From assembly GCA_963205075.1 (NCBI GenBank), contig CAUJIU010000138.1:1-32805 (forward strand): a DNA stretch of 32,805 bases, in the 5' to 3' direction. Below are positions 1-10,435 of the stretch, piece after piece (the stretch's first letter is position 1; the number at the start of each line of letters is the position of its first letter). A program made the translations under genes and the position numbers. Below the pieces are notes generated by a model. It saw only the letters and a program-made list of their open reading frames with translations. It did no database searches and was not told the DNA's origin. Origin of the DNA: Pseudomonadota bacterium. GTDB taxonomy: Bacteria > Pseudomonadota > Alphaproteobacteria > Rhodobacterales > Rhodobacteraceae.

Positions 1-290
1 CCAATAGTCGCCAGCATCTGCATGCCGACGCAGATGCCCAGAAACGGCACCGCCCGGCGTTCGACCGCCTCGGCAATCGCCTCGGCCAGTCCGGGGACCG
101 CGTGCAGCGCCCGGCGGCAGGCGGGAAAGGCCCCGTCGCCGGGCAGCACGATCCGGTCGGCGCGCGCCACCACGTCAGGGTCGGAGGTGACCACGACCGC
201 CCCCAGGCCGGCTTCGGCTGCCATCCGCTCGAAGGCCTTCTGGGCGGAATGCAGGTTGCCGCTGTCGTAATCGACCAGTGCCGTCGTCAC
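1..290 (-). CDS. hisH: Imidazole glycerol phosphate synthase glutamine amidotransferase subunit HisH (partial, 3' end outside window)
   Basis: HisH hydrolyses glutamine and channels the ammonia to HisF, which makes imidazole-glycerol phosphate in cytoplasmic histidine biosynthesis. The visible 96 residues begin (V/M)[14 protein letters not shown], the standard opening of HisH, continue through [14 protein letters not shown], and reach [12 protein letters not shown], which carries the nucleophilic Cys of the class I amidotransferase triad. The His-Glu pair would lie beyond the window edge. The start is GTG at 290-288, which overlaps the hisB stop in a GTGA junction, so translation is probably coupled. 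The protein is about half the usual ~210 residues only because the window cuts it. Identification is firm from motifs and from its place directly after hisB. Confidence 0.93.
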   Translation of the reverse strand, partial: MTTALVDYDSGNLHSAQKAFERMAAEAGLGAVVVTSDPDVVARADRIVLPGDGAFPACRRALHAVPGLAEAIAEAVERRAVPFLGICVGMQMLATI

Positions 291-874
291 AGGCTGCCCT
301 TCGTCGACGGCACGGCATTGGCGCCGCGCGGATCGGGCTCGACCGCCTGCCGCAGCGCCCGCGCCACCGCCTTGAACGCCGCCTCGGCGATGTGGTGGCT
401 GTTGAGCCCGTGCACCTGATCGACATGCAGCGTGATGCCGCCATGGGTCGACAGCGCCTGAAAGAATTCGCGCACCAGTTCGGTATCAAAACTGCCGATC
501 TTCGGTGTTGGCAGCGCCAGTCCCCAGACCAGAAAGGGCCGCCCCGACAGGTCGAGCGCGCAGCGCACCTGCGCGTCATCCATCGCCAGCGCGCATTCGC
601 CATAGCGGCGGATGCCGCGCTTGTCGCCTAGTGCCGCCACCAGCGCCTGCCCGAGCGCGATGCCGGTATCCTCGACCGTGTGGTGATCGTCGATATGCAG
701 GTCGCCCCTGGCGCGGATGGTCATGTCGATCAGCGAATGCCGCGACAGCTGGTCGAGCATGTGGTCAAAGAACCCCACGCCGGTCTCGTTGCTGTAGGCC
801 CCGGTCCCGTCGAGGTCGACGGTGACCGAGATCTCGGTCTCGGCGGTCTTTCGGGTGATGGTCGCGGTTCGCAT
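287..874 (-). CDS. hisB: Imidazoleglycerol-phosphate dehydratase HisB (monofunctional)
   Basis: This enzyme dehydrates imidazoleglycerol-phosphate to imidazoleacetol-phosphate in histidine biosynthesis. The 195-residue product has the normal length of the monofunctional family and no N-terminal histidinol-phosphatase domain. It shows the two manganese-binding His-rich motifs: [14 protein letters not shown] near residues 61-74 and [13 protein letters not shown] near 160-172, plus [16 protein letters not shown] near 33-48. ATG 874-872 is chosen because AAGGAA sits 6 bases upstream. An in-frame ATG at 898 would fall right at the start expected from the upstream promoter. hisH follows with a 4-base overlap. 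The open frame extends far upstream antisense to gabD, but that extension has no sense as protein. Confidence 0.95.
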   Translation of the reverse strand: MRTATITRKTAETEISVTVDLDGTGAYSNETGVGFFDHMLDQLSRHSLIDMTIRARGDLHIDDHHTVEDTGIALGQALVAALGDKRGIRRYGECALAMDDAQVRCALDLSGRPFLVWGLALPTPKIGSFDTELVREFFQALSTHGGITLHVDQVHGLNSHHIAEAAFKAVARALRQAVEPDPRGANAVPSTKGSL

Positions 875-904
875 CGGCGCTTCCTTGTCGGTCGTCATGG
901 GGCG

Positions 905-933
905 CTTATAGGGGCAGGGCGCGCGCGCGCCAA
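905..933 (-). promoter_or_regulatory. Candidate sigma70-type promoter for hisB-hisH
   Basis: On the minus strand TTGGCG (933-928) and TATAAG (910-905) are separated by exactly 17 bases. Transcription would start near 898, leaving a leader of about 24 bases before the hisB ATG at 874. The spacer is an alternating GC run. Assigned from sequence match only. Confidence 0.5.
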
Positions 934-1003
934 GCCGCCAATCGGCCCTTGCGCCGGGCCCGCGCCCCATGCCAGCCTGCAGCCAACCAAGCCAAGGTGA
1001 GCC

Positions 1004-1243
1004 ATGACGACCTGCGTTTACGTCCAGATCCGGTGCCGGCCCGGAACCACCTACCGCGTCGCCGATGAAATCGCGCTGAAAGAGATCCATTCCGAGCTCT
1101 ATTCGACCAGCGGCGATTATGACCTGCTGATGAAGCTCTACATTCCCACCGGCGAAGACGTGGGCAAGTACATCAACGATCAGCTGCTGGATATCGACGG
1201 GATCGAACGCTCGCTGACCACGCTGACCTTCAAGGCTTTCTGA
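1004..1243 (+). CDS. Stand-alone Lrp/AsnC ligand-binding (RAM) domain protein
   Basis: The 79-residue product is just the C-terminal effector-binding domain of Lrp/AsnC regulators, with no helix-turn-helix. It reads [11 protein letters not shown], then [30 protein letters not shown] with the GDYDLLMK ligand-pocket signature at about 44-51, and ends in a beta strand [14 protein letters not shown]. Stand-alone domains of this kind are known to form rings and bind amino acids; some modulate full-length Lrp proteins. The ATG at 1004 has AAGGTG just upstream. It is divergent from hisB across 129 bases, and gabD follows after 132 bases. What it senses here cannot be told from sequence. Confidence 0.88.
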   Translation: MTTCVYVQIRCRPGTTYRVADEIALKEIHSELYSTSGDYDLLMKLYIPTGEDVGKYINDQLLDIDGIERSLTTLTFKAF

Positions 1244-1339
1244 GCCGGCATCTGGCCCTATCGCCGCCGCTTCTGGCGCGCGGCCCGAGATGCTAGAAAA
1301 TCCGCGCCCCGGCCGCCCGGTGGCCCCCTGACAATGATC

Positions 1340-1353
1340 GACCCCGAGGGGTC
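1340..1353. repeat. Short inverted repeat upstream of gabD
   Basis: GACCCC-GA-GGGGTC is a perfect 6-bp inverted repeat with a 2-base centre, 22 bases before the GTG start of gabD and just before its ribosome binding site. It may be an operator or an mRNA hairpin, or chance in GC-rich DNA. Confidence 0.3.
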
Positions 1354-1375
1354 CGCGCCAAAAGGAGATACGCCC

Positions 1376-2842
1376 GTGACCAAACTCGCACTCAAGGACC
1401 CGTCGCTCTTGCGTCAGGCCGCGCTGATCGGTGCCGACTGGATCGAGGCCGAAGGCAAGGGCATCGCCGTCACCAACCCCGCCACCGGCGCGGTGATCGG
1501 GCATGTCCCCAATCTGGGCGCGACCGAGACCGAGGCCGCCATCGAGGCCGCCCGGCTGGCCCAGCCGGCATGGGCGGCGCGCACCGCCAAGGATCGGGCG
1601 GGCATCCTGCGCCGCTGGTTTGACCTGATGATGGCCAATCAGGACGATCTTGGCCGCATCCTGACCGCCGAGCAGGGCAAGCCGCTGCCCGAGGCCAAGG
1701 GCGAGGTCGCCTATGGCGCCTCGTTCATCGAGTGGTTCGCCGAGGAAGCCCGCCGCACCTATGGCGAGATCGTGCCGGGCCATGCCACCGACAAGCGTAT
1801 CCTGGTGCTCAAGCAGCCCATCGGGGTTGTCGCCGCGATCACGCCCTGGAACTTCCCCAATGCCATGATCACCCGCAAGGCCGGCCCCGCGCTGGCCGCC
1901 GGCTGCGCCATGGTGCTCAAGCCGGCAAGCCAGACGCCGTTCTCGGCCATTGCGCTGGCGGTGCTGGCCGAGCGGGCGGGCCTGCCCGCCGGGCTGTTTT
2001 CGGTGGTGACCGGATCGGCGCGCGCGATCGGTGCCGTGATGACCGCCAGCCCAACGGTGCGCAAGCTGACCTTTACCGGCTCGACCGAGGTGGGAGCCGA
2101 GCTTTACCGCCAATGCGCCCCGACCATCAAGAAACTGGGGCTCGAACTGGGCGGCAACGCGCCCTTCATCGTGTTCGATGACGCCGATGTCGATGCCGCC
2201 GTCGAAGGCGCGGTGATCGCCAAGTTCCGCAACAACGGCCAGACCTGCGTCTGCGCCAACCGCATCTATGTGCAGGCCGGGGTCTATGCCGAGTTTGCCG
2301 AAAAGCTGGCCAGGAAGGTCGCCACGCTCAAGACCGGCGACGGTTTTGACGAGGGCATCACCTTCGGCCCGCTGATCGACGATGCGGCCCTGGCCAAGGT
2401 CGAGGAACATATCAGCAATGCCGAGAAATCCGGTGCCAAGGTCACTCTGGGCGGCAAGCGCCACGCGCTGGGCGGCACCTTCTTCGAGCCGACCATCCTG
2501 ACCGACGTGACCGCCAGCATGGCCGTGGCGCGCGAGGAGACCTTCGGTCCGGTCGCGCCGCTCTTCCGCTTCGAGACCGAGGCCGAGGTGGTGGCCGCGG
2601 CCAATGACACCGAATTCGGGCTCGCCTCCTACTTCTACTCGCGCGACATGGCGCGGATCTGGCGGGTGGGCGAGGCGCTCGACTATGGCATGGTGGGCGT
2701 CAATACCGGTCTGATCTCGACCGCCGAGGCGCCGTTTGGCGGGGTCAAGTCATCGGGCCTTGGCCGCGAAGGCTCGCGCCATGGCATGGATGAATTCATG
2801 GAGATCAAGTATCTCTGCGTCGGCGGCGTCAATCCGGCATAG
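1376..2842 (+). CDS. gabD: NAD(P)-dependent succinate-semialdehyde dehydrogenase (GabD type)
   Basis: This aldehyde dehydrogenase probably oxidises succinate semialdehyde to succinate in the cytoplasm (GABA and related catabolism). Of its 488 residues, [13 protein letters not shown] marks the cofactor pocket, FTGSTEVG is at 233-240, the general-base Glu257 lies in LELGGNAP, and the catalytic Cys291 in GQTCVCANR. These positions match the GabD subfamily (about 483 residues) closely. The GTG at 1376 is preferred because AAAAGGAG lies immediately upstream. An earlier in-frame ATG at 1334 would place that ribosome site inside the gene. No GABA transaminase is adjacent, so the substrate may be another semialdehyde such as glutarate semialdehyde. 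The ribokinase gene follows after 30 bases and may be cotranscribed. Confidence 0.9.
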   Translation: MTKLALKDPSLLRQAALIGADWIEAEGKGIAVTNPATGAVIGHVPNLGATETEAAIEAARLAQPAWAARTAKDRAGILRRWFDLMMANQDDLGRILTAEQGKPLPEAKGEVAYGASFIEWFAEEARRTYGEIVPGHATDKRILVLKQPIGVVAAITPWNFPNAMITRKAGPALAAGCAMVLKPASQTPFSAIALAVLAERAGLPAGLFSVVTGSARAIGAVMTASPTVRKLTFTGSTEVGAELYRQCAPTIKKLGLELGGNAPFIVFDDADVDAAVEGAVIAKFRNNGQTCVCANRIYVQAGVYAEFAEKLARKVATLKTGDGFDEGITFGPLIDDAALAKVEEHISNAEKSGAKVTLGGKRHALGGTFFEPTILTDVTASMAVAREETFGPVAPLFRFETEAEVVAAANDTEFGLASYFYSRDMARIWRVGEALDYGMVGVNTGLISTAEAPFGGVKSSGLGREGSRHGMDEFMEIKYLCVGGVNPA

Positions 2843-2872
2843 CCCGCCCCTACTCCAGCCACAGGACCTGCC

Positions 2873-3793
2873 ATGGCCAACCAGATCGTCATACTCGGCA
2901 TTTTCGTTGCCGATACCGCCTTTCGCGCCGACCGGCTGCCCCGCATGGGCGAAACCCTGCTGGGGCGCGGCTTTGCGCTCGGGCCGGGGGGCAAGGGCTC
3001 CAACCAGGCGGTGGCGACGGCCAGGGCGGGGGGTGAGGTGCATTTCATCACCCGGCTGGGTGAGGACAGCTTTGCCGGCATCGCCCGCACGGTCTGGGAG
3101 GGCGCCGGTGTCCATGCCCATGTGATCGCCGACCCCGAAAGCTATACCGGCGCGGCCTTCATCTTTGTCGATGCCGCCTCGGGCAACAACGCCATCATCG
3201 TCTCGCCCGGCGCGGCTGCCCGCATTTCCGCGCAGGATGCCGAGGCCAATGCCGCGCTGATCGGCGGCGCGCGCGTGTTCATGACCCAGCTTGAACAGCC
3301 GGTTCCGGCCGCCCATCGGGCGCTGGAGATCGCCCGCGCCGGCGGGGCCGTCACCATCCTCAACCCCGCGCCGGCGGCATCCATTCCAACGGCGATGCTT
3401 GGCCTGTCGGACTTCGTGACCCCGAATGAATCCGAGGCCGAGGGCCTGACCGGCGTCAAGGTCACGGACGTGGACAGCGCCACCGCTGCCGCGCGCCGCC
3501 TGATCGAGATGGGCGCAGGCGCGGCGATCGTGACCCTCGGCGACAAGGGTGCGCTCTATTGCGGCAAGGAAAAGGTGCTGCACATGCCCCCCATCAAGGC
3601 GGGCCCGGTGGTGGAAACCACCGGGGCGGGCGATGCCTTCAATGGCGGGCTGGCCACCGCACTGGCGCGCGGGCTGGAGATCGAGGCGGCGTTGCAGTTT
3701 GCCACCGCGACCGCCGCCATCTCGGTGACGCGGCCGGGGGCGGCCGCCTCGATGCCGGACCTTGCCGATATCGAGGCGCTGCTGGCCCGCTAG
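2873..3793 (+). CDS. rbsK: Ribokinase (PfkB family)
   Basis: A PfkB-family sugar kinase of 306 residues that would phosphorylate ribose, or deoxyribose, at O5 with ATP. Diagnostic features are the sugar-binding [10 protein letters not shown] at 38-46 and the anion-hole/catalytic motif [12 protein letters not shown] at 248-259 with base Asp254. NESEAE at 185-190 is the ribokinase metal/phosphate motif. AGGA lies 6 bases before ATG 2873. No ribose transporter or nucleosidase is in the window, so the sugar source is unknown. The family match is strong; exact substrate is inferred. Its stop codon shares the palindrome CTAG with the stop of the convergent hutU, so the two genes overlap by 4 bases and no terminator fits between them. 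Confidence 0.88.
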   Translation: MANQIVILGIFVADTAFRADRLPRMGETLLGRGFALGPGGKGSNQAVATARAGGEVHFITRLGEDSFAGIARTVWEGAGVHAHVIADPESYTGAAFIFVDAASGNNAIIVSPGAAARISAQDAEANAALIGGARVFMTQLEQPVPAAHRALEIARAGGAVTILNPAPAASIPTAMLGLSDFVTPNESEAEGLTGVKVTDVDSATAAARRLIEMGAGAAIVTLGDKGALYCGKEKVLHMPPIKAGPVVETTGAGDAFNGGLATALARGLEIEAALQFATATAAISVTRPGAAASMPDLADIEALLAR

Positions 3794-5472
3794 TTGCCCA
3801 GGATCGTCGGCAGCCGCAGGCCGCGCTCGCGGGCGCAGTCGATGGCGATGTCATAGCCCGCATCCGCATGGCGCCAGACGCCGCTGGCGGGATCGTTCCA
3901 GAGCACCCGCTCCAGCCGCCTGGCCGCCTCGGGCGTGCCGTCGGCCACGATCACCACGCCCGAATGCTGGCTGTAGCCCATGCCGACCCCGCCGCCATGA
4001 TGCAGGCTGACCCAGGTGGCGCCGCTGGCGGTGTTGATCAGCGCGTTCAGCAGCGGCCAGTCGCTGACCGCGTCCGAGCCGTCCTTCATCGACTCGGTCT
4101 CGCGGTTGGGGCTGGCGACCGAGCCGCTATCGAGATGATCGCGCCCGATCACGATCGGCGCCGACAACTCGCCGCTGGCCACCATGTCGTTGAACATCAG
4201 CCCGGCGCGGTGCCGGTCGCCCAGCCCGATCCAGCAGATGCGCGCGGGCAGGCCCTGAAAGGCGATGCGCTCGTTGGCCATGTCGAGCCAGCGATGCAGA
4301 TGGGTGTTGTCGGGGAAAAGCCGCTTCATTGCCGCATCGGTCTTGCGGATATCCTCGGGGTCGCCCGAAAGCGCGCACCAGCGGAACGGGCCGATGCCCC
4401 GGCAGAACAGCGGGCGGATATAGGCCGGCACGAAGCCCGGAAAGGCGAAAGCGTCGGTCAGCCCCTCGTCCTTGGCGACCTGGCGGATGTTATTGCCGTA
4501 GTCGAGCGTCGGGACCTTGGCGTCCCAGAACCCGACCATGGCCGCGACCTGCACCTTCATCGAGGCGCGCGCGGCACGTTCGACCGCGACCGGGTCGGTC
4601 TCTTGGCGGGCGCGCCATTCGGCCACGCTCCAGCCCTGCGGCAGGTAGCCATGCAGGGGGTCGTGGGCGCTGGTCTGGTCGGTGACGATATCGGGGCGCG
4701 GGCCGCCGGACTGCATCCGCGCCAGGATCTCGGGGAACACATCGGCGGCGTTGCCCAGCAGGCCGACCGATTTGGCCTCGCCCCTGGCGGTCCAGTCCGC
4801 GATCAGTGCGAGAGCTTCATCCAGAGTCTTAGCTTTGGCATCCAGGTATCTGGTTCTGATGCGAAAATCTATTCTTGTCTCATCGCATTCGACCGCCAGG
4901 CAGCAGGCACCCGCCATCACGGCGGCCAGCGGTTGCGCGCCGCCCATGCCGCCCAGCCCGCCGGTCAGGATCCAGCGCCCGGTCAGGTCGCCGCCATAAT
5001 GCTGGCGCCCGGCCTCGGCAAAGGTCTCGTAGGTGCCCTGCACGATGCCCTGGGTGCCGATGTAGATCCAGGACCCGGCGGTCATCTGGCCGTACATCAT
5101 CAGGCCCTTGCGGTCCAATTCGTTGAAATGCTCCCAGGTGGCCCAGCGCGGCACCAGGTTGGAATTGGCGATCAGCACGCGCGGCGCATCCGCATGGGTG
5201 CGGATCACCGCCACCGGGCGGCCCGATTGCACGATCAGGGTCTCGTCGCTTTCCAGATCCCTGAGCGTGGCGACGATGCGGTCGAAATCGCCCCAGGTGC
5301 GGGCGGCGCGGCCGATGCCGCCATAGACCACCAGTTCATGGGGGTTTTCGGCCACGTCGGGATGCAGGTTGTTCATCAGCATCCGCATGGCGGCCTCGGT
5401 CTGCCAGCTCTTGGCCGTGCGCTCGGGGCCGGTGGGCGGATAGATGTCGCGGGCATTCTTGCGGTCGAGCAT
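3790..5472 (-). CDS. hutU: Urocanate hydratase (urocanase)
   Basis: Urocanase converts urocanate to imidazolone propionate, the second step of histidine degradation, using tightly bound NAD+. The 560-residue product is full length. It has the NAD-binding [13 protein letters not shown] at 171-183, the conserved [20 protein letters not shown] at 356-375, and [15 protein letters not shown] at 407-421, whose Cys413 I take to be the counterpart of the active-site Cys near 410 in Pseudomonas urocanase. ATG 5472 follows an AAGGAG ribosome site and lies 11 bases after hutG. It is the last gene of the hutI-hutH-hutG-hutU operon and converges on rbsK with overlapping stops. Confidence 0.97.
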   Translation of the reverse strand: MLDRKNARDIYPPTGPERTAKSWQTEAAMRMLMNNLHPDVAENPHELVVYGGIGRAARTWGDFDRIVATLRDLESDETLIVQSGRPVAVIRTHADAPRVLIANSNLVPRWATWEHFNELDRKGLMMYGQMTAGSWIYIGTQGIVQGTYETFAEAGRQHYGGDLTGRWILTGGLGGMGGAQPLAAVMAGACCLAVECDETRIDFRIRTRYLDAKAKTLDEALALIADWTARGEAKSVGLLGNAADVFPEILARMQSGGPRPDIVTDQTSAHDPLHGYLPQGWSVAEWRARQETDPVAVERAARASMKVQVAAMVGFWDAKVPTLDYGNNIRQVAKDEGLTDAFAFPGFVPAYIRPLFCRGIGPFRWCALSGDPEDIRKTDAAMKRLFPDNTHLHRWLDMANERIAFQGLPARICWIGLGDRHRAGLMFNDMVASGELSAPIVIGRDHLDSGSVASPNRETESMKDGSDAVSDWPLLNALINTASGATWVSLHHGGGVGMGYSQHSGVVIVADGTPEAARRLERVLWNDPASGVWRHADAGYDIAIDCARERGLRLPTILGN

Positions 5473-5483
5473 GTCGGGCTCCT

Positions 5484-6284
5484 TCAGGGGTTCAGCGCGC
5501 CGGAGCGGGCCAGCGCGTCAAGGGTGGCGAGTGCCTTGGACAGCGCCTCGCGGATGGGCGCGGCGCGGGCGCCGTCATAGTCCCAGGGCGGCGCTTCGGC
5601 GTGCAGATAGGCGCGCTGCGCCAGTTCCATTTGAATGGCGTGGACGCCCTTGGCCGGGTTGCCATAGTGGCGGGTGGTCCAGCCGCCCTTGAAGCGGCCA
5701 TCGCTGACCTGGGTGGCCACGCCCTTGCAGGCAGCCTCGACCGCCTGCCTGACCGATGGCGCGCAGGTGGTGCCGGCATTGGTGCCGATGTTGAAGACCG
5801 GCAGCGTGCCCGCGAACAGGAAGGGGACGTGCGAGCGGATCGAGTGACAATCCCACAGGACCGCCACCCCGTGCCGCGCCTGCACCCGCTTGATCTGGGC
5901 GGCCAGCGCGGCGTGGTAGGGCGCGTGATAGAGACGGCGGCGGTCCTGCACCTCATGCGCCGTCGGTTCCTCGCCGGGGTCCCAGATCGGGCGGTTGTCG
6001 AAATCGGTCCGCGGGCAGAGATCGGTGGTGTTCTGGCCGGGAGAGAGCGACGCGCCGGTTGGATCAGGATTGAGATCAATGGCATAGCGGTGGATCTTCG
6101 CGCGAATGACGCTGGCGCCGGGCAAGAGGCCGTCATAAAGCCGGTCGATGTGCCAGTCGGTGTCGGCCAGTTCCTCGCCGCGCGGGTTCAGCCGCTCCCA
6201 CAGGTCATCGGGCAGTTGGGTGCCGACATGGGGCTGGGCCAGGATGACCGGGCTGTCGCCCTCGATGGTCTCGAAGGTCGTCAT
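5484..6284 (-). CDS. hutG: N-formylglutamate deformylase
   Basis: HutG hydrolyses N-formylglutamate to glutamate and formate, the final step when histidine is degraded through HutF. The 266-residue protein shows the zinc-hydrolase signature of the family: PHVGTQLP at 18-25, [11 protein letters not shown] at 41-51, IDLNPDPTG at 69-77 and LWDCHSIRS at 143-151. Size and motifs match the deformylase rather than the arginase-like formimidoylglutamase also called HutG in other bacteria. Its ATG overlaps the hutH stop (ATGA at 6284-6281), suggesting translational coupling; no strong ribosome site is seen. Presence of hutF across the divergent promoter supports the five-step route. Confidence 0.95.
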   Translation of the reverse strand: MTTFETIEGDSPVILAQPHVGTQLPDDLWERLNPRGEELADTDWHIDRLYDGLLPGASVIRAKIHRYAIDLNPDPTGASLSPGQNTTDLCPRTDFDNRPIWDPGEEPTAHEVQDRRRLYHAPYHAALAAQIKRVQARHGVAVLWDCHSIRSHVPFLFAGTLPVFNIGTNAGTTCAPSVRQAVEAACKGVATQVSDGRFKGGWTTRHYGNPAKGVHAIQMELAQRAYLHAEAPPWDYDGARAAPIREALSKALATLDALARSGALNP

Positions 6285-7804
6285 GAAAGCACCGGCAGGG
6301 CCACGCCCGCGGCCTGCGCGATCTCGCCCGAGCCAACCAGAAGCGCTGCCGTTTCCATGTCCGGCGCCACGCGCCGGTCCTGCCCCAGCGTCGCCACTTG
6401 GCGCCGCAGGCGGGCGATCACCTTGGCCAGCGGCGCCGACGTGGCCAGAGGCGCGCGGAAGTCGATGCCCTGCGCGGCGCACAAGAGCTCGACACCGAGG
6501 ATCATGTTGAGATTGTCGACCATCGGCCCCAGCCGCCGCGCGCCATGGGCGGCCATGCTGACATGGTCCTCCTGATTGGCGCTGGTGGGGGTGGAATCGG
6601 TGACGGTCGGATGCGCCAGATGCTTGTTTTCACTCATCAGGGCCGCGGTGGTCACTTCGGCGATCATCAGGCCCGAATTGAGGCCGGGATCGGGCGTCAG
6701 GAAGGGCGGCAGGTCGTGACTCAGTGTCGGGTCCACCATCAGCGCCACGCGCCGCTGGGCAATGGCCCCGATCTCGGCCAGCGCCAGCGCGATCATGTCG
6801 GCGGCAAAGCCCACCGGCTCGGCATGGAAGTTGCCGCCCGAAACGATGCCGTCTTCCAGCACCAGCGGGTTGTCGGTGGCGGCATTGGCCTCGATCTCGA
6901 GCGTGCGGGCGGCCTGGCGCAGCACGTCCATCGCCGCGCCGGTCACCTGCGGCTGGCAGCGGATGCAGTAGGGGTCCTGCACGCGGGTATCGCCCTCGCG
7001 GTGGCTGTCGCGGATCTGCGAGCCGGCCAGCAGCTGCCGCAAGGTGGCCGCCGCCTCGATCTGGCCGGCATGGCCGCGCAGGTCATGGATGGCCGGGTGC
7101 AAGGGCGCGTCCGAGCCCATGATGGCATCGGTCGACAGCGCCGAGGTGACCAGCGCCGCCTGCGCCGCCCGCCAGCCGCCAAACAGCCCGGCCAGCGCGA
7201 AGGCGGTGGAAAACTGGGTGCCGTTGATCAGCGCCAAGCCTTCCTTGGGGCCGAGCGCCACCGGCGCGATGCCGGCACGCCTGAGCGCCTCGGCGCCGGG
7301 CAGGACCGCGCCGTCAAACTCGGCCTCGCCCTCGCCGATCATCACCGCCGCCATGTGCGCCAGCGGCGCGAGGTCGCCCGATGCCCCGACCGAGCCCTGC
7401 GCCGGGATGACCGGTGTCACGCCCCCGGCCAGCAGCGCCTCGATCTGGGCGATGATCTCCCAGCGCACGCCCGAGGCCCCGCGCCCGAGGCTGAGAAGCT
7501 TGAGCGCCATCATCAGCCGTGCGGTGGCGCGCGGAATGGCGGGGCCGACCCCGGCGCAATGCGACAGGATCAGGTTGCGCTGCAGGGTGGCGGTATCCTT
7601 GCCGGCGATCTTGATCGAGGCCAGCTTGCCGAAACCGGTATTGACGCCATAGACCGCCGCCTCGCCGGCCGCGGCCGCCGCGACGCGCTGGGCGGCGCGT
7701 TCGACCGCCGCGCGTGCGGCCGGGTCGAGCCGGGCCGGGCTCTGGTCGCGCCAGAGCGATTCCAGCGTGGCAAGCGTGACCGCGCCGGGGGTGAGCGTCA
7801 GCAT
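6281..7804 (-). CDS. hutH: Histidine ammonia-lyase (histidase)
   Basis: Histidase deaminates histidine to urocanate and is the entry enzyme of the pathway. The 507-residue product contains [12 protein letters not shown] at 52-63 and the Ala141-Ser142-Gly143 triad in [14 protein letters not shown], which cyclises on its own to the electrophilic MIO cofactor. [11 protein letters not shown] and the later [10 protein letters not shown] stretch are also family hallmarks. A GGAGG ribosome site lies 6 bases before ATG 7804. The start overlaps the end of hutI by 7 bases, and hutG overlaps the end of this gene, so the three are one translationally linked unit. Confidence 0.97.
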   Translation of the reverse strand: MLTLTPGAVTLATLESLWRDQSPARLDPAARAAVERAAQRVAAAAAGEAAVYGVNTGFGKLASIKIAGKDTATLQRNLILSHCAGVGPAIPRATARLMMALKLLSLGRGASGVRWEIIAQIEALLAGGVTPVIPAQGSVGASGDLAPLAHMAAVMIGEGEAEFDGAVLPGAEALRRAGIAPVALGPKEGLALINGTQFSTAFALAGLFGGWRAAQAALVTSALSTDAIMGSDAPLHPAIHDLRGHAGQIEAAATLRQLLAGSQIRDSHREGDTRVQDPYCIRCQPQVTGAAMDVLRQAARTLEIEANAATDNPLVLEDGIVSGGNFHAEPVGFAADMIALALAEIGAIAQRRVALMVDPTLSHDLPPFLTPDPGLNSGLMIAEVTTAALMSENKHLAHPTVTDSTPTSANQEDHVSMAAHGARRLGPMVDNLNMILGVELLCAAQGIDFRAPLATSAPLAKVIARLRRQVATLGQDRRVAPDMETAALLVGSGEIAQAAGVALPVLS

Positions 7805-8997
7805 TCGGAGCCTCCAAGATACAGGCGATTCAAGGGGTTGGAGCCTATGCGATAGGCCAGTTCCGCCGGTGTCTGCACATCCCAGACGGCCAGATCGGCC
7901 CGCAGCCCGGCCGCGATCCGCCCCCGGTCCTGCAGCCCGAGCGCGCGTGCGGCGTTGGCCGTGGTGCCTTGCAGGGCCTCGGCGGGGGTGAGGCGGAACA
8001 AGGTGCAGGCCATGTTCATCGCCAGCAACAGCGAGCCCAGCGGCGAGGAGCCGGGGTTGAGGTCGGTGGCCACCGCCATCGGCACCTGTGCCTGCCGCAA
8101 GGCGGCGACCGGCGGGGCCTGGGTCTCGCGCAGGGTGTAGAAGGCGCCCGGCAGGATGACCGCAATGGTGCCGGCGCGCGCCATCGCGGCCACGCCATCG
8201 GGCCCGAGATATTCCAGATGATCGGCGGACAGCGCGCCGCAGCGGGCGGCCAGCACCGCGCCGCCAAGGTCGGAAAGCTGTTCGGCATGTAGTTTGACCG
8301 GCAGGCCAAGCTCCGCCGCCAGCGCAAAGACCCGCGCGATCTGGTCGGGCGAAAAGGCGATGCCCTCGCAGAAACCGTCCACGGCATCGACCAGCCCTTC
8401 GGCATGGGCTGCCCGCAGGGTCGGCAGGCAGACCTCGTCGATATAGGCGTCGGCCCGGCCCGCATATTCCGGTGGCACCGCATGGGCGCCGAGAAAGGTG
8501 GTCAGGATTGTCGCCGGGCGCAACGCGCCCAGCCGCCGCGCGGCGCGCAGCATGGTCAGTTCGGTCTCGCGGTCCAGACCGTAGCCGGACTTGATCTCGA
8601 TGGTGCCCACGCCTTCGGCGATCAGCGCATCCAGACGCGGCAGGGCGCTGGCCACCAGCGCGTCAAGCGAGGCCGCGCGCGTGGCCGACACGGTCGAGAT
8701 GATGCCGCCACCGGCGCGGGCGATCTCGGCATAGCTGGCGCCGTTGAGGCGCTGCTCGAACTCGGCAGCGCGATGGCCGCCATGGACCAGATGGGTATGG
8801 CAGTCGATCAGGGCGGGGGTCACCAGCCGGCCCTCCAGCTTGGTGAGCGTATCGGCGGCGGGCGCATCGGCGCGGGCTCCGGCCCAGGCGATCCTGCCCT
8901 CGGCGATCAGCACGGCGCCATCCTCGATCAGCCCGTAGGCCCCATCGGTCATGGTGGCGAGGCGGCATTGGCTCAGAAGGTGGCGCGGTCGGGTCAT
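7798..8997 (-). CDS. hutI: Imidazolonepropionase
   Basis: HutI opens the imidazolone ring of imidazolone propionate to give formimidoylglutamate, the third step of the pathway. It belongs to the amidohydrolase superfamily. The 399-residue protein has the metal-binding [10 protein letters not shown] at 65-74, [10 protein letters not shown] near 133-142, LHAEQLSD at 236-243, SADHLEYL at 257-264 and the metal Asp in [10 protein letters not shown] at 310-319. It is the first gene of the leftward operon. ATG 8997 fits the family start, although no good ribosome site precedes it; a longer frame upstream runs into the hut operator and hutF and is not coding. Regulation is probably by HutC at the 9045-9058 palindrome. 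Confidence 0.96.
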   Translation of the reverse strand: MTRPRHLLSQCRLATMTDGAYGLIEDGAVLIAEGRIAWAGARADAPAADTLTKLEGRLVTPALIDCHTHLVHGGHRAAEFEQRLNGASYAEIARAGGGIISTVSATRAASLDALVASALPRLDALIAEGVGTIEIKSGYGLDRETELTMLRAARRLGALRPATILTTFLGAHAVPPEYAGRADAYIDEVCLPTLRAAHAEGLVDAVDGFCEGIAFSPDQIARVFALAAELGLPVKLHAEQLSDLGGAVLAARCGALSADHLEYLGPDGVAAMARAGTIAVILPGAFYTLRETQAPPVAALRQAQVPMAVATDLNPGSSPLGSLLLAMNMACTLFRLTPAEALQGTTANAARALGLQDRGRIAAGLRADLAVWDVQTPAELAYRIGSNPLNRLYLGGSEC

Positions 8998-9012
8998 GGA
9001 TGAAATCCGGAA

Positions 9013-9041
9013 TTGCTGTCTGATTCCTATGGTGCTATTGG
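9013..9041 (+). promoter_or_regulatory. Candidate sigma70-type promoter for hutF-hutC
   Basis: TTGCTG at 9013-9018 and TATTGG at 9036-9041 are 17 bases apart. The predicted start, near 9048, falls inside the perfect palindrome at 9045-9058, a geometry expected for repression by HutC. Sequence match only. Confidence 0.4.
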
Positions 9042-9044
9042 TAA

Positions 9045-9058
9045 TATGTCTAGACATA
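9045..9058. promoter_or_regulatory. Probable HutC operator between hutI and hutF
   Basis: TATGTCTAGACATA is a perfect 14-bp palindrome in the 72-base gap between divergent hutI and hutF, 11 bases before the hutF ATG. HutC operators described in other proteobacteria are short palindromes with TGT and ACA ends, and this has TGTCTAGACA at its core. The HutC gene lies two genes away. Binding is inferred, not shown. Confidence 0.75.
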
Positions 9059-9069
9059 ATGAGGCAACC

Positions 9070-10428
9070 ATGATTTTCGCCCGTCGCGCATTGCTTGAAA
9101 CCGGTTGGGCCCACGATGTCCGCATCAGCCTTGAGGGCGGACGCATCGGGGCGGTCCGCATCGGCGCCGGCGCCCGGCCCGGCGATGCGGCGGTTGACAC
9201 GCTGCTGCCGGCGCCGGGCAACCTGCACAGCCACACCTTTCAGCGCGCCATGGCCGGCATGACCGAGTATCGCGCCAAGGGGCGCGACAATTTCTGGACC
9301 TGGCGCGAGTTGATGTACCGGTTTCTCGATCGCCTGACCCCCGACCAGATCGAGGCGATTGCCGCGCTGGCCTTTGTCGAGATGCAGGAGGCAGGCTTTG
9401 CCGCGGTGGCCGAGTTTCACTACGTCCATCACCAGCCGGGCGGCCAGGCCTATGACAACATTGCCGAAACCGGCGAACGGATCATGGCCGCGGCCAGCGC
9501 GACCGGGATCGGGCTGACCCACCTGCCGGTGCTCTACACCCATGGCGGCGCGGGCCAGCAGGCGCTGGCGGGCGGGCAGAAACGCTTTGGCTGCGACATC
9601 ACAGCCTTTGCGCGGCTGCTGGAGGCCTCGCGCGCGGCGGCCCGCGCGCTGCCGCCCGACACGGTCGTCGGTGTCGCGCCGCATTCGCTGCGCGCCATCG
9701 CGCCGGCCGATCTGGGGCCGGTGGCCGCGCTGGGCGCGGGCGGGCCGGTCCACATGCATATTTCGGAGCAACCCAAGGAGGTGGCCGATGTCAACGCCTG
9801 GCTCGGCGCGCGCCCGGTGGACTGGTTGCTGGCCAATGCCGCGGTCGATGCCCATTGGTGCCTGATCCATGCCAGCCACATGACCGAGGCCGAAACCCTG
9901 GCGCTGGCCCGCAGCGGCGCGGTCGCGGGGCTCTGCGCGGTGACCGAGGCCAATCTGGGCGACGGGCCGTTCAACGGGCCGGACTGGATCGGGGCGGGCG
10001 GCGCCTACGGCATCGGGACCGACAGCAACATCCGCATCTCGGCGCTCGATGAGTTGCGCGCGGTCGAGTACGCGCAAAGGCTGCGCGATCTGGCGCGCAA
10101 CGTCATGGTGGTGGGCGAAGGCTCGGTGGGGGCCAGCCTCTGGCGGGGCGCGGCGCGCGGCGGGGCCCAGGCGCTTGGCCGCAGGTCGGGGGCGATTGCC
10201 GCCGGCAACTGGGCCGATCTGCTGGCGGTCGATTCGGGCCATCCGACCCTGTGCGCGCTGGCAGAGGAGCAACTGCTCGACGGGCTGGTCTTTGCGGCGG
10301 CGCCGGGCGTGGTCAGCGACCTGTGGTCGGCGGGGCGGCACCAGGTCCGGCAGGGCCGCCACATCGCCCGCGAGGCGGTTGTCGCAGGCTACCGGCGCGC
10401 CATGGCGCAGCTGATGGCCGAGATCTGA
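9070..10428 (+). CDS. hutF: Formimidoylglutamate deiminase
   Basis: HutF hydrolyses formimidoylglutamate to N-formylglutamate and ammonia, feeding HutG. It is an amidohydrolase-superfamily zinc enzyme. The 452-residue product carries [13 protein letters not shown] at 51-63 (metal His pair), [12 protein letters not shown] near 114-125, [10 protein letters not shown] at 228-237, [10 protein letters not shown] at 266-275 and the metal/base Asp in [11 protein letters not shown] at 314-324. ATG 9070 is chosen since GAGG lies 5 bases upstream and the earlier in-frame start at 9013 would place the operator inside the gene. hutC follows after 7 bases. The encoded pair HutF plus HutG defines the five-step histidine pathway releasing formate rather than formamide. 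Confidence 0.95.
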   Translation: MIFARRALLETGWAHDVRISLEGGRIGAVRIGAGARPGDAAVDTLLPAPGNLHSHTFQRAMAGMTEYRAKGRDNFWTWRELMYRFLDRLTPDQIEAIAALAFVEMQEAGFAAVAEFHYVHHQPGGQAYDNIAETGERIMAAASATGIGLTHLPVLYTHGGAGQQALAGGQKRFGCDITAFARLLEASRAAARALPPDTVVGVAPHSLRAIAPADLGPVAALGAGGPVHMHISEQPKEVADVNAWLGARPVDWLLANAAVDAHWCLIHASHMTEAETLALARSGAVAGLCAVTEANLGDGPFNGPDWIGAGGAYGIGTDSNIRISALDELRAVEYAQRLRDLARNVMVVGEGSVGASLWRGAARGGAQALGRRSGAIAAGNWADLLAVDSGHPTLCALAEEQLLDGLVFAAAPGVVSDLWSAGRHQVRQGRHIAREAVVAGYRRAMAQLMAEI

Positions 10429-10435
10429 GCCTGCC

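Noticed and set aside
287-2464. 725-residue minus-strand open frame covering hisB and the antisense of gabD
   Set aside because: Only the last 195 residues are HisB; the rest is antisense of a clear aldehyde dehydrogenase and comes from GC-rich codon structure.
3559-5580. 673-residue plus-strand open frame opposite hutU
   Set aside because: It lies antisense to a full-length urocanase with all motifs; its composition (His, Arg, Gly and Ala rich) is that of a shadow frame.
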